A stretch of 64,000 nt of DNA from positions 1-64,000 of the forward strand of contig JBBQZP010000007.1 of the NCBI GenBank assembly GCA_038207585.1. The letters run 5' to 3'. Positions within the stretch are counted from its first letter, which is position 1, and each line of letters begins with the position of its first letter. The notes beneath the pieces were generated by a model. The model did no database searches. It was given only the letters and a program-made list of their open reading frames with translations, and was not told the origin of the DNA. A program made the position numbers and the translations under genes. Positions 8,750 to 17,819 of the stretch are shown here, one piece after another. The DNA is from JBBQZP01 sp038207585 (lineage in GTDB: Bacteria; Pseudomonadota; Alphaproteobacteria; Rhodobacterales; Rhodobacteraceae).

Positions 8750-9823
8750 ATGCACGTTTCAAGAAGAGCGCTTTTGGCGCTGGGCGGCGCGTTTGCTGCA
8801 ACAACCGTGATCGGCCTGCCCGCCTTTGCGCAGGACAAGGGCACCGTTGGCATCGCGATGCCAACCAAATCGTCGGCGCGCTGGATCGGCGACGGCGATG
8901 CTATGGTAGCGCAGTTCACAGCCGCAGGCTACGGCACCGATCTGCAATATGCCGAAGATGATATTCCGAACCAGCTTGCCCAGATCGAGAATATGATCAC
9001 CAAGGGCGTCAAGGTTCTGGTCATCGCCGCCATTGACGGCACGACCCTGTCCAACGCGCTGGACAATGCCGCTGCCGCCGGCATCAAGGTCATCGCCTAT
9101 GACCGCCTGATCCGCGACAGCGGCTCGGTCGATTATTACGCCACATTCGACAACTTCAAAGTCGGCGTGCAGCAGGCAACCAGCCTTGTTGAAGGCCTGA
9201 AAGAGCGTTTTGGCGATGCGAAGCCCTGGAACGTGGAATTGTTCGGCGGCAGCCCCGACGACAACAACGCCTTCTTCTTCTACAATGGTGCCATGTCGGT
9301 TCTGCAGCCGATGATTGATGCGGGCGATATCGTCATTGCCTCGGGTCAGATGGGCATGGATGTGGTCGGCACGCTGCGCTGGGATGGCGCGGTGGCACAA
9401 TCACGCATGGACAACCTGTTGTCGGCCAACTACGGCGACAAGACGTTGCACGGCGTGCTGTCGCCCTATGATGGCCTGTCGATCGGTATTCTGTCGTCGG
9501 TCAAGGGCGTGGGTTACGGCTCGGGCGATCTGAAAATGCCGATCGTGACAGGGCAGGATTGCGAGATCCCGTCGATCAAGTCGATCATCGCGGGCGAGCA
9601 GTATTCGTCGATCTTCAAGGATACGCGCGAACTGGCGAAAGTGACGGTCGGCATGATTGATGCTTTGCTGTCGGGCAGTGAGCCGCAGATCAATGACACC
9701 ACCACTTATGACAATGGCGTAAAGGTCGTGCCGTCCTATCTGCTGGAAAGCCAGCCGGTAAATGCTGCCAACTACGAGTCGGTTCTGGTCGGGTCGGGCT
9801 ATTACACCGCGGATCAGCTTTAA
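8750..9823 (+). CDS. chvE: ChvE-type multiple-monosaccharide-binding periplasmic protein
   Basis: A 357-residue periplasmic protein with a Sec/Tat-like signal (VSRRALLALGGAFAATTV, cleavage near AFA-QDKG). The mature part is a type I periplasmic-binding fold. Typical segments are GIAMPTKSSARWIGDG, IENMITKGVKVLVIAAIDG, IAYDRLIRDSGSVDYYATFDN and VELFGGSPDDNNAFFFYNG. These match ChvE/XylF-type binders of L-arabinose, D-galactose, D-glucose and D-xylose. It is the first gene of the arabinose operon and is followed by an 11-pair hairpin. In Agrobacterium the homologue also serves chemotaxis and VirA sensing; nothing here shows such extra roles. Confidence 0.88.
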   Translation: MHVSRRALLALGGAFAATTVIGLPAFAQDKGTVGIAMPTKSSARWIGDGDAMVAQFTAAGYGTDLQYAEDDIPNQLAQIENMITKGVKVLVIAAIDGTTLSNALDNAAAAGIKVIAYDRLIRDSGSVDYYATFDNFKVGVQQATSLVEGLKERFGDAKPWNVELFGGSPDDNNAFFFYNGAMSVLQPMIDAGDIVIASGQMGMDVVGTLRWDGAVAQSRMDNLLSANYGDKTLHGVLSPYDGLSIGILSSVKGVGYGSGDLKMPIVTGQDCEIPSIKSIIAGEQYSSIFKDTRELAKVTVGMIDALLSGSEPQINDTTTYDNGVKVVPSYLLESQPVNAANYESVLVGSGYYTADQL

Positions 9824-9830
9824 GACAGTT

Positions 9831-9861
9831 CCGCCCGCCCCTGACCATCGGGGGCGGGCGG
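9831..9861 (+). terminator. 11-bp hairpin after the sugar-binding-protein gene
   Basis: CCGCCCGCCCC (9831-9841) and GGGGCGGGCGG (9851-9861) pair perfectly around a nine-base loop, eight bases past the stop codon. There is no U-tract. It probably gives partial read-through and message stabilisation, so that binding protein exceeds ATPase and permease. Confidence 0.6.
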
Positions 9862-9880
9862 CTTTGCGCGGGGGAATCGA

Positions 9881-11410
9881 ATGACGGCTTTGTTGGAAAT
9901 GCGCGGGATCAGCAAGGTGTTCCCCGGCGTGCGCGCATTGGACAACGTGAACCTGACCGTGGAAGCGGGAGAGATTCATGCGATCTGCGGCGAGAATGGC
10001 GCGGGCAAATCGACCCTGATGAAGGTGCTGTCGGGCGTCTATCCACATGGTTCCTATGAGGGCGAGATCCTGTATGACGGCAAGACACTGGCCTGCCGCA
10101 CCATCCGCGACAGCGAAGATCACGGCATCATCATCATTCATCAGGAGCTGGCGCTGGTGCCGCTTCTGTCGATTGCGGAAAACCTGTTTCTTGGCAACGA
10201 GGTCGCATCGCGCGGCGTGATCAACTGGGCGCAGGCGTTTCAGAAAACCGAGGCGCTTCTGAAAAAGGTCGGTCTGTCCGAAGCCCCTGCCACCAAGGTG
10301 GAAAAGCTGGGCGTCGGCAAGCAGCAACTGATCGAGATTGCAAAGGCGCTGGCCAAGGATGTGCGCCTGCTGATTCTGGACGAACCCACCGCTGCCTTGC
10401 AGGAAAACGACAGCCAGAAATTGCTTGACCTGATGCTTGAACTGAAGGCGCAGGGCGTCACACAGATCATCATCAGCCACAAGCTGAACGAGATCGGCAA
10501 GGTTGCAGACCGCATCACCGTCATCCGCGACGGAGCCAGCGTATCGACGCTGGACAAGGCAGACATTTCCGAAGACCGCATCATTCGCGACATGGTGGGC
10601 CGCGACATGGCGCACCGCTATCCCGAACGCACCCCCGACATCGGCGAGACCCTGATGGAGGTGCGCGGCTGGAACGTCTGGCACCCCGAACAGCTAAGCC
10701 GCCAGATGATCCGCGATGCGGCGTTTCATGTAAAAAAGGGCGAGATTGTCGGCATCGCGGGCCTGATGGGCGCAGGCCGCACCGAACTTGCAATGAGCCT
10801 CTTTGGCCGCAGTTACGGGCGCAACATCTCGGGCGAGGTTGTCATTGCGGGCAAGCCTGCCGACACCTCGACCGTGGACCGCGCGATTGCCGCAGGGCTG
10901 GCCTATGTGACCGAAGACCGCAAGACGCTGGGCCTTGTTCTGGACGAGCCCATTTTGCGGAACATCACGCTGGCAAACCTGATGGGCGTTTCGAAAAACG
11001 GCATCCTGAGCCACCGCCGCGAACAGCAGGTGGCCGAGCAGTACCGCCGCGCAATGAACATCCGCACCCCCAATGTGCAGCAGCGCGTCGTAAACCTTTC
11101 GGGCGGCAATCAGCAAAAGGTTGTCCTGTCAAAATGGCTGTTCACCGATCCGCAGGTGCTGATCCTGGATGAGCCGACGCGCGGCATCGACGTCGGTGCG
11201 AAATTCGAGATTTACGGCATCATGAACGATCTTGCGGCCCAAGGGCGCGGCGTCGTGATGATCAGCAGCGAAATGCCCGAACTTCTGGGCATGTGCGACC
11301 GTATTTATGTGATGAACGAAGGTCGGATCGTGGGCGAACTTTCGCGCGGCGAGGCCAGTCAGGAACGGATCATGGCGTTGATCCTGCAAAGTGGGGGAAA
11401 AGCCGCATGA
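9881..11410 (+). CDS. mmsA: multiple-monosaccharide ABC transporter ATPase (GguA/MmsA)
   Basis: A 509-residue tandem ATPase of the sugar CUT2 family. The first half has a complete Walker A (GENGAGKSTLMK, residues ~38-49), Walker B LLILDEPTAAL and switch IISHKLNE. The second half has a degenerate Walker A region (GLMGAGRTEL) but a good signature NLSGGNQQKVVLSKWL and LILDEPTRGIDVGAK, as is normal for RbsA-type subunits. The segment MNIRTPNVQQRVVNLSGG is characteristic of the GguA branch. Start ATG at 9881 has GGGGGA ahead of it. The stop overlaps the permease start. Confidence 0.9.
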   Translation: MTALLEMRGISKVFPGVRALDNVNLTVEAGEIHAICGENGAGKSTLMKVLSGVYPHGSYEGEILYDGKTLACRTIRDSEDHGIIIIHQELALVPLLSIAENLFLGNEVASRGVINWAQAFQKTEALLKKVGLSEAPATKVEKLGVGKQQLIEIAKALAKDVRLLILDEPTAALQENDSQKLLDLMLELKAQGVTQIIISHKLNEIGKVADRITVIRDGASVSTLDKADISEDRIIRDMVGRDMAHRYPERTPDIGETLMEVRGWNVWHPEQLSRQMIRDAAFHVKKGEIVGIAGLMGAGRTELAMSLFGRSYGRNISGEVVIAGKPADTSTVDRAIAAGLAYVTEDRKTLGLVLDEPILRNITLANLMGVSKNGILSHRREQQVAEQYRRAMNIRTPNVQQRVVNLSGGNQQKVVLSKWLFTDPQVLILDEPTRGIDVGAKFEIYGIMNDLAAQGRGVVMISSEMPELLGMCDRIYVMNEGRIVGELSRGEASQERIMALILQSGGKAA

Positions 11411-12600
11411 CCACGAAAACGGGCACCGCAAAGTCAGGTCTGGGCGACCATCTGGGCGGGCATCTGCGCGAAAACGGCATGCTGGTGGCACTGGTCGTGA
11501 TTGTGCTGTTCTTTGTCACAGTGGTGCGGATTTTCGAGGGCGTCGATTTCCTCTCGGCGCAAAACATCACCAACCTTTTCCTGCAAAACTCGTATGTCAT
11601 CATCATGGCGCTGGGGATGCTTCTGGTCATCGTTGCGGGGCACATCGACCTGTCAGTGGGGTCTGTGGTGGGCTTTGTGGGCGCTGTTGCCGCCGTGCTG
11701 ACCGTGAACCTGGGCTGGCCGGTCGTGGCCGTTGTGCCTGCCTGCCTGCTTGTGGGCCTGCTGATCGGGGCGGCACAGGGCTATTGGATCGCCTATTGGC
11801 ACATCCCGTCGTTCATCGTCACGCTGGCGGGAATGTTGGTGTTCCGGGGGCTTACGCTATGGTTGCTGAACGGCCAGAACATCGGGCCGTTCCCGAAGAC
11901 GTTCCAGTCGCTGTCGACAGGATTCATTCCTGACCTGTTCGGCGTGGGCAAACCGAATGTCACGGCGCTGGTGCTGGTGTGCCTTGCGGCGCTGGTGATC
12001 GTGATTGTGGGGCTTCGTGCGCGCGCCCGTGATGCGCAATTCGGGATGCAGCCTGAACCGGGTGTGATCTTCGTGATCCGCAACCTTCTGGTCTCGGTGG
12101 CGCTGGTTTTCATCGGCTACAAACTGGCCAGCTTTCGCGGTCTGCCCAATGTCGTCGTTATTCTGACTGTGCTGACGGTGCTTTATGCCTTTTTCACCGA
12201 AAATGTCACAACAGGACGGCGCATCTATGCGCTCGGCGGCAACGAGAAAGCCGCCAAGCTTTCGGGCATCAAGACCGAACGGCTGGTGTTTCTGACTTTC
12301 TGCAACATGGGCGTTCTGGCGGCGTTGGCTGGCATGATCGTGGCCGCGCGGCTGAACTCATCCACCCCCAAGGCGGGCGCGGGGTTCGAGCTTGACGTGA
12401 TCGCCGCCGTGTTCATCGGTGGCGCGTCGATGTCGGGCGGGGTGGGCAAGATTCTGGGTGCTGTGGTCGGCGCGCTGATCATGGGGGTGATGAACAACGG
12501 GATGTCGATCATGGGCATCGGGATTGATTATCAACAGGTGATCAAAGGGCTGGTGCTGCTGTCAGCCGTGATCTTCGACGTCTACAACAAATCGAAATAG
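11407..12600 (+). CDS. mmsB: multiple-monosaccharide ABC transporter permease (GguB/MmsB)
   Basis: A 397-residue CUT2 permease with about ten hydrophobic stretches. I chose ATG 11407, which overlaps the ATPase stop (ATGA). Diagnostic motifs are IVAGHIDLSVGSVVG near residue 80, FVTLAGMLVFRGLT-like sequence in the middle and the C-terminal GGASMSGGVGKILGAVVGALIMGVMNNGMS. The protein is longer than RbsC because of a loop near residues 175-240, as is usual for GguB. It forms the homodimeric channel for the ChvE-type binding protein. Confidence 0.9.
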   Translation: MTTKTGTAKSGLGDHLGGHLRENGMLVALVVIVLFFVTVVRIFEGVDFLSAQNITNLFLQNSYVIIMALGMLLVIVAGHIDLSVGSVVGFVGAVAAVLTVNLGWPVVAVVPACLLVGLLIGAAQGYWIAYWHIPSFIVTLAGMLVFRGLTLWLLNGQNIGPFPKTFQSLSTGFIPDLFGVGKPNVTALVLVCLAALVIVIVGLRARARDAQFGMQPEPGVIFVIRNLLVSVALVFIGYKLASFRGLPNVVVILTVLTVLYAFFTENVTTGRRIYALGGNEKAAKLSGIKTERLVFLTFCNMGVLAALAGMIVAARLNSSTPKAGAGFELDVIAAVFIGGASMSGGVGKILGAVVGALIMGVMNNGMSIMGIGIDYQQVIKGLVLLSAVIFDVYNKSK

Positions 12601-12611
12601 GAAGTCGCATC

Positions 12612-13604
12612 ATGCTTTTATCGCAAATCATCGGTGCGGATGGCGCCCTTTCTGTGGTCGCACGCGAAGGGTCCGAGGCGGCGGTTGTGCGCGGTGCCGT
12701 CAGCACCTATGCGTTGGCGTCCGAGGCTTTGGCGCAGGGCCGCCCGCTGGCCGCCGTGATCGCCGCGCGGGGCCTGGGCGAAGCGGTTGATCTGACGGCG
12801 CTTGCCGCGCAGGGCAGGCTGGCATTGCCCATCACCCACCCCGACCCGGCACATCTGCATCTGACCGGCACCGGCCTGACGCATCTGGGCTCTGCGGCAA
12901 CCCGCGACGCCATGCACGCCAAGGTCGAAGGGGCCGAAAACCTGACCGATTCCATGAAGATGTTCCGCATGGGGCTTGAGGGTGGCCGCCCTGCTCCGGG
13001 CACTGTCGGCGTGCAGCCCGAATGGTTCTACAAAGGCAACGGCCATACCGCTGTTGCCCCCGGTGCGCCTCTGACCAGCCCCGGTTTCGCGCTAGACGGC
13101 GGCGAGGAGCCTGAAATTGCGGGCATCTACCTGATTGCCGCCGACGGCACCCCAGCCCGCGTCGGCTGGGCTTTGGCAAACGAGTTTTCAGACCATGTGA
13201 CCGAACGGATCAACTATCTGTTTCTGGCCCATTCCAAACTGCGCGAGGCGTCGTTCGGCCCCGAGATCCTGATCGGCGATCTTCCGGATGATGTTCAGGG
13301 CACCAGCCGCATCCTTCGCGGCGATGCGGTGATCTTTGAGAAGCCCTTCCTGTCGGGCGAGGCGAATATGTCGCACACCCTCGCCAATCTGGAACACCAC
13401 CATTTCAAATACGCGCTGTTCTGCCAGCCCGGCGATGTGCATGTGCATATGTTCGGCACCGCGACATTGTCGTTCGCCGATGGTATCAAGACAGAACCCG
13501 GCGATGTCTTTGAAATTTCCGCTCCGGCCTTTGGCCTGCCGCTGCGCAACCCTCTGGCTGTGGCTCCGGCACGTCCCGGCGCTGTCACCGTCACACAACT
13601 CTGA
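12612..13604 (+). CDS. gguC: GguC/AraD1 family protein, probable 2-keto-3-deoxy-L-arabonate dehydratase (FAH superfamily)
   Basis: A 330-residue protein of the GguC family. C-terminal segments such as GAPLTSPGFALDGGEEPEIAG, ANEFSDHVTERINYL and HVHMFGTATLSFADG fit the fumarylacetoacetate-hydrolase-like barrel with acidic metal ligands (E-x-E and D). GguC homologues sit in arabinose and galactose operons, and FAH-superfamily enzymes have been assigned to dehydration of 2-keto-3-deoxy-L-arabonate to 2-oxoglutarate semialdehyde in the non-phosphorylative pathway. Here it fills that step, because no DHDPS-type AraD is present. The assignment to this step is family- and context-based. The gene follows the permease by 11 bases. 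Confidence 0.75.
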   Translation: MLLSQIIGADGALSVVAREGSEAAVVRGAVSTYALASEALAQGRPLAAVIAARGLGEAVDLTALAAQGRLALPITHPDPAHLHLTGTGLTHLGSAATRDAMHAKVEGAENLTDSMKMFRMGLEGGRPAPGTVGVQPEWFYKGNGHTAVAPGAPLTSPGFALDGGEEPEIAGIYLIAADGTPARVGWALANEFSDHVTERINYLFLAHSKLREASFGPEILIGDLPDDVQGTSRILRGDAVIFEKPFLSGEANMSHTLANLEHHHFKYALFCQPGDVHVHMFGTATLSFADGIKTEPGDVFEISAPAFGLPLRNPLAVAPARPGAVTVTQL

Positions 13605-13612
13605 GGAATTCC

Positions 13613-15355
13613 ATGACCTTTACCCCCGCCCCCTGGCCCCGCGCTCTGCGTTCGCAGCATTGGTTTGGCGGCACATCGCGCGATGTGATCTATCATCGCG
13701 GCTGGATGAAAAATCAGGGCCTGCCGCATGATCTTTTCGACGGCCGCCCGGTGATCGGCATTCTGAACACATGGTCCGAACTGACGCCGTGCAACGCGCA
13801 TCTGAATGATCTGGCGCAGCGGGTGAAGCATGGGATTTACGAGGCGGGCGGGTTTCCGGTGGAAGTGCCGGTATTTTCAACCAGCGAATCCGCGTTCCGT
13901 CCTACGGCGATGATGTTCCGCAATCTGGCCGCGATGGCGGTGGAAGAACAGATGCGCGGGCAACCGATGGATGGTTGCGTTTTGCTGGTGGGCTGTGACA
14001 AGACCACGCCCAGCCTTCTGATGGCGGCGGCGTCCACTGATCTGCCTTCGATTGTTGTCACCGGTGGGCCGATGCTGAACGGCTATTTCCGCAATGAACG
14101 GGTCGGGTCCGGCACCCACCTGTGGAAGTTTTCCGAGGCCGTGAAGGCGGGCGAGATGACGCCCGAAGAATTCGCCGAGGCCGAAGCCTCGATGAGCCGC
14201 AGCCCCGGTTCGTGCAACACGATGGGCACTGCCTCGACTATGGCTTCAATGGCCGAGGCGCTGGGTATGGCGCTATCGGGCAACGCGGCCATTCCTGCGG
14301 TGGACAGCCGCCGCCGTGTGATGGCGCAACTGACCGGGCGGCGCATCGTGCAGATGGTCAAGGATGATCTGAAACCGTCGGATGTGATGACCAAACCCGC
14401 GTTTGAAAACGCAATCCGCACCAATGCCGCAATCGGCGGATCGACCAATGCGGTCATTCACCTTTTGGCAATTGCGGGCCGGGTGGGTGTCGATCTGACG
14501 CTTGACGATTGGGATCGTTGCGGCCGCGATGTGCCGACCATCGTGAACCTGATGCCATCGGGGAAATACCTGATGGAAGAGTTCTTTTATGCCGGCGGCC
14601 TGCCCGTTGTGATCAAACGGCTGGGCGAGGCGGGGCTTTTGAATCGCGACGCGCTGACCGTATCGGGGCAGACGGCGTGGGAGCAGGTCAAGGATGTGGT
14701 CAACCACAATCCGGACGTGATCCTGCCAACCGACAAGGCGCTGACGCAATCGGGCGGCGTGGTGGTGCTGAAGGGCAACCTCGCGCCGCAGGGTGCGGTT
14801 CTGAAACCTTCGGCGGCGACGCCCGCCCTGCTGGTGCACCGCGGCCGGGCCGTGGTGTTTGAAGATATCGACGACTACAAGGCCCGCATCAATGACGAGG
14901 CGTTGGACATTGACGAAAGCTGCGTGATGGTGCTGAAAAACTGCGGTCCCAAGGGCTATCCCGGCATGGCGGAGGTGGGGAATATGGGCCTTCCCCCGAA
15001 AGTTCTGCGCAAGGGCATCACCGATATGGTGCGCATTTCGGACGCGCGGATGTCGGGCACGGCTTACGGCACGGTGGTGCTGCACACCTCGCCCGAGGCT
15101 GCCGCCGGGGGGCCTTTGGCGGTGGTGCAAAGCGGCGACTTCATCGAACTGAACGTGCCAGAGCGGCGGTTGCATCTGGATATCTCTGATGCCGACCTTG
15201 CCGCGCGTCTGGCGAAGTGGAAGCCGAACCATGTGCAGGCGGAAAGCGGCTATGCTTGGCTGCATCAGGCGCATGTGCAGGGTGCGGATACCGGGGCTGA
15301 CCTTGATTTCCTCAACGGTGGCCGGGGTAATCCGGTAGGGCGGGATTCGCATTGA
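13613..15355 (+). CDS. araC: L-arabonate dehydratase (IlvD/Edd family)
   Basis: A 580-residue dehydratase of the IlvD/Edd family. The three cluster-type cysteines are visible: TPC at residue 60, GCDKTTP at 128 and PGSCNTMGT at 201, matching the spacing in sugar-acid dehydratases that bind a [2Fe-2S] cluster. Other family motifs are NAAIGGSTNAVIHLLA and NCGPKGYPGMAEVGNMGLP. With arabinose dehydrogenase and ketoglutarate-semialdehyde dehydrogenase next to it, the substrate is most likely L-arabonate (possibly also D-fuconate or D-galactonate). The RBS GAGGA precedes the ATG. The symbol follows the Azospirillum nomenclature, where araC is not the regulator. Confidence 0.85.
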   Translation: MTFTPAPWPRALRSQHWFGGTSRDVIYHRGWMKNQGLPHDLFDGRPVIGILNTWSELTPCNAHLNDLAQRVKHGIYEAGGFPVEVPVFSTSESAFRPTAMMFRNLAAMAVEEQMRGQPMDGCVLLVGCDKTTPSLLMAAASTDLPSIVVTGGPMLNGYFRNERVGSGTHLWKFSEAVKAGEMTPEEFAEAEASMSRSPGSCNTMGTASTMASMAEALGMALSGNAAIPAVDSRRRVMAQLTGRRIVQMVKDDLKPSDVMTKPAFENAIRTNAAIGGSTNAVIHLLAIAGRVGVDLTLDDWDRCGRDVPTIVNLMPSGKYLMEEFFYAGGLPVVIKRLGEAGLLNRDALTVSGQTAWEQVKDVVNHNPDVILPTDKALTQSGGVVVLKGNLAPQGAVLKPSAATPALLVHRGRAVVFEDIDDYKARINDEALDIDESCVMVLKNCGPKGYPGMAEVGNMGLPPKVLRKGITDMVRISDARMSGTAYGTVVLHTSPEAAAGGPLAVVQSGDFIELNVPERRLHLDISDADLAARLAKWKPNHVQAESGYAWLHQAHVQGADTGADLDFLNGGRGNPVGRDSH

Positions 15356-16260
15356 TGAAGATTGCGTTGGTGGGCATCGGCAAGATTGCCGTGGATCAGC
15401 ATGTTCCGGCGCTAGCCGCGTCAGACGACTGGCAGCTGTCCGCGACGGTCAGCCGCGCGGGGTCGGTGCCGGGCGTGGAAAGTCACACGGATTTCGCGGC
15501 GTTTCTGACCGCGCGCCCGGATATTCCGGTGGTATCCTTGTGCCTGCCTCCGGTGCCGCGTTTTGCCTATGCCGCGGCCGCACTGCGGGCTGGGCGGCAT
15601 GTGATGCTGGAAAAACCTCCCGGTGCCACCTTGTCCGAGGTTCATGCGCTGCAAACACTGGCAGCCGAAAAGGACCTCACGCTGTTTACCACATGGCACA
15701 GCCGCATGGCGCACGGTGTGGCGGCGGCAAAGGCGTGGCTGGCGGACAAGACTGTGACCCGCGCGCATATCACATGGCGCGAGGATGTGCGGCACTGGCA
15801 TCCGGGGCAGAACTGGGTGTTCGAACCCGGCGGCATGGGGGTGTTCGATCCCGGCATCAACGCGCTGTCGATCCTGACCGAAATTCTGCCAAGCCCCGTG
15901 CATCTGCAATCGGGCACGCTGACTTATCCTGCCAATTGCCAGACGCCGATTGCTGCCGATCTGCGTTTTTCGGGCCATGTCAGTGCCGATTTCGACTGGC
16001 GTCAGACCGGTCCGCAAACCTGGGATATCGAGGTTGAAACCGATCACGGCCAACTTGCCCTGCGGATGGGCGGCTCGCGGCTGGAGATCAGCGGGGCAGA
16101 GCCTTCGACCGGTGAAAACCATGAATATGCGCTGCTTTACGCGCGGATGGCAAAGCTTGTGGCGGGTCGGCAAACCGACGTGGATCTTTCACCCATGCTT
16201 CATGTCGCTGATGCCTTCGCGCTGTGTCGTCGCGAAACAACGCAAGCCTTTGACTTATAG
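15355..16260 (+). CDS. araA: L-arabinose/D-galactose 1-dehydrogenase (Gfo/Idh/MocA family)
   Basis: A 301-residue oxidoreductase. The N-terminal Rossmann fold starts KIALVGIGKIAVDQHVPAL, and the catalytic Lys is in the MLEKPPGAT motif. The segments TTWHSRMAHGVAAAK and HWHPGQNWVFEPGGMGVFD are typical of the bacterial aldose 1-dehydrogenases that oxidise L-arabinose or D-galactose to the lactone. I start at the ATG at 15355, which overlaps the preceding stop; the TTG just before it is a poorer choice. It catalyses the first step of the pathway encoded around it. The lactonase for the next step is not in the window. Confidence 0.82.
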   Translation: MKIALVGIGKIAVDQHVPALAASDDWQLSATVSRAGSVPGVESHTDFAAFLTARPDIPVVSLCLPPVPRFAYAAAALRAGRHVMLEKPPGATLSEVHALQTLAAEKDLTLFTTWHSRMAHGVAAAKAWLADKTVTRAHITWREDVRHWHPGQNWVFEPGGMGVFDPGINALSILTEILPSPVHLQSGTLTYPANCQTPIAADLRFSGHVSADFDWRQTGPQTWDIEVETDHGQLALRMGGSRLEISGAEPSTGENHEYALLYARMAKLVAGRQTDVDLSPMLHVADAFALCRRETTQAFDL

Positions 16261-16266
16261 GAACAA

Positions 16267-17781
16267 ATGATGCTTACAGGCCACCATCTTATTGCCGGGG
16301 TCTGGACCCCGGGCCAGACCACATTCCAGTCCTCTCCCGTCACCGGAGAGCCGCTGAGCGTGGCAAACGGAACCCCGGCCGATGTCGATGCAGCCTGCCG
16401 CGCGGCCGAATCCGCTTTTGCCCCCTATGCTGCCCTGCCGCGCGAGGCGCGCGCCAATTTCCTGACCCGCATTGCTGATGAGATTGAGGCGCGCGGCGCC
16501 GAACTGACCGCCACTGCGATGGCGGAAACCGGCTTGCCCGCAGCCCGGCTGGACGGCGAGCGGGGCCGAACCACAGCCCAGTTGCGCCTGTTCGCCGCGC
16601 ATATTCTGGCCGGCGATTACCTTGACCGCCGCATTGACGCGGCCCTGCCTGACCGAACCCCCGCGCCGCGCCCTGAAATCCGCATGATCCAACGCCCTGT
16701 CGGCCCGGTTGCGGTGTTCGGGGCGTCGAACTTTCCGCTGGCATTTTCCACGGCCGGGGGCGACACCGCTTCTGCTCTGGCGGCGGGCTGCCCGGTTGTG
16801 GTCAAGGGCCATCCGGCCCATCCGGGCACGGGCGAAATCGTGGCCGCCGCCATCGCTGCGGCTGTGGCTGCGATGGACCTGCCCCCCGGCGTGTTCAGCC
16901 TGATACAGGGGGATCAGCACGCCTTTGCCCAAGCGCTGGTGCAACATCCGCTGATCCGCGCGGTCGGGTTCACCGGCAGTCTTGCGGGGGGGCGCGCATT
17001 GTTCAACCTGTGCGCTGCGCGGCCCGATCCGATTCCGTTCTTTGGCGAATTGGGGTCGGTCAACCCGATCTTCGTGCTACCCCATGCGCGTTGCGCGCGA
17101 GGTGATGCGATCGCGCAGGGCTGGGCGGCGTCGCTGACATTGGGTGTGGGACAGTTCTGTACCAATCCCGGTGTCCTTGTGCTGCCCGATGGCAACGGGG
17201 CTGATGCTTTCGTCGCTGCGGCACAGTCTGCGCTGACTCCTGTGCCCGCGCAGACCATGCTGACCAACGGCATCGCCGCCGCATACCTTGCCGGACGCGA
17301 TAAAATGGCGGCGACACCCGGCGTGGAGGCACTTGTTGCCACCAATTGCACGGGTCGGCAGGCGACCCCGGCGCTGATGCAGGTTTCGGGCAAGGACTGG
17401 CTGTCCAGCCCCGCCCTGCACCTTGAAGTGTTCGGCCCCCTTGGGCTGATCGTGCGCGTTAGCGATGCGGATCAGATGCTTGCCGTGGCGTCCGGCCTCG
17501 AAGGACAGTTGACCTGTACCCTGCACTTTGACGTTGAGGATCACGCGCAGGTCGGAACGCTGCTGCCGGTCTTGGAACGCAAGGCGGGGCGGATCGTGGC
17601 GAATGGCTTTCCAACCGGGGTCGAGGTCGGCGAGGCACAGGTTCACGGCGGACCCTATCCTGCCAGCACGAACTTTGGCGCAACCTCGGTCGGCACCCTG
17701 TCGATCCGCAGATGGCTGCGCCCGGTCGCGTTTCAGAACCTGCCGGACGCGCTTTTGTCGGCTGATGTGACGGGCAGGTAG
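16267..17781 (+). CDS. araE: 2-oxoglutarate semialdehyde (2,5-dioxovalerate) dehydrogenase
   Basis: A 504-residue NADP-type aldehyde dehydrogenase. The catalytic cysteine lies in LGVGQFCTNPG (Cys298) and the general-base glutamate in FFGELGSVNPIFV. The nucleotide-binding part has RPVGPVAVFGASNFPLAFS and VVVKGHPAHPGTGEIVA. The HPAHPGT and ELGSVNP variants are typical of 2-oxoglutarate-semialdehyde dehydrogenases, in contrast to general ALDHs (ELGGxxP). It makes 2-oxoglutarate, the end point of the arabinose pathway. Two in-frame ATGs (16267, 16270) follow TAGGAACAA. Last gene of the operon; converges with uxuA. Confidence 0.88.
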   Translation: MMLTGHHLIAGVWTPGQTTFQSSPVTGEPLSVANGTPADVDAACRAAESAFAPYAALPREARANFLTRIADEIEARGAELTATAMAETGLPAARLDGERGRTTAQLRLFAAHILAGDYLDRRIDAALPDRTPAPRPEIRMIQRPVGPVAVFGASNFPLAFSTAGGDTASALAAGCPVVVKGHPAHPGTGEIVAAAIAAAVAAMDLPPGVFSLIQGDQHAFAQALVQHPLIRAVGFTGSLAGGRALFNLCAARPDPIPFFGELGSVNPIFVLPHARCARGDAIAQGWAASLTLGVGQFCTNPGVLVLPDGNGADAFVAAAQSALTPVPAQTMLTNGIAAAYLAGRDKMAATPGVEALVATNCTGRQATPALMQVSGKDWLSSPALHLEVFGPLGLIVRVSDADQMLAVASGLEGQLTCTLHFDVEDHAQVGTLLPVLERKAGRIVANGFPTGVEVGEAQVHGGPYPASTNFGATSVGTLSIRRWLRPVAFQNLPDALLSADVTGR

Positions 17782-17819
17782 CCCACCCCGAAAAGCATTA
17801 GGCAGAGGCCTCGCGCGGT

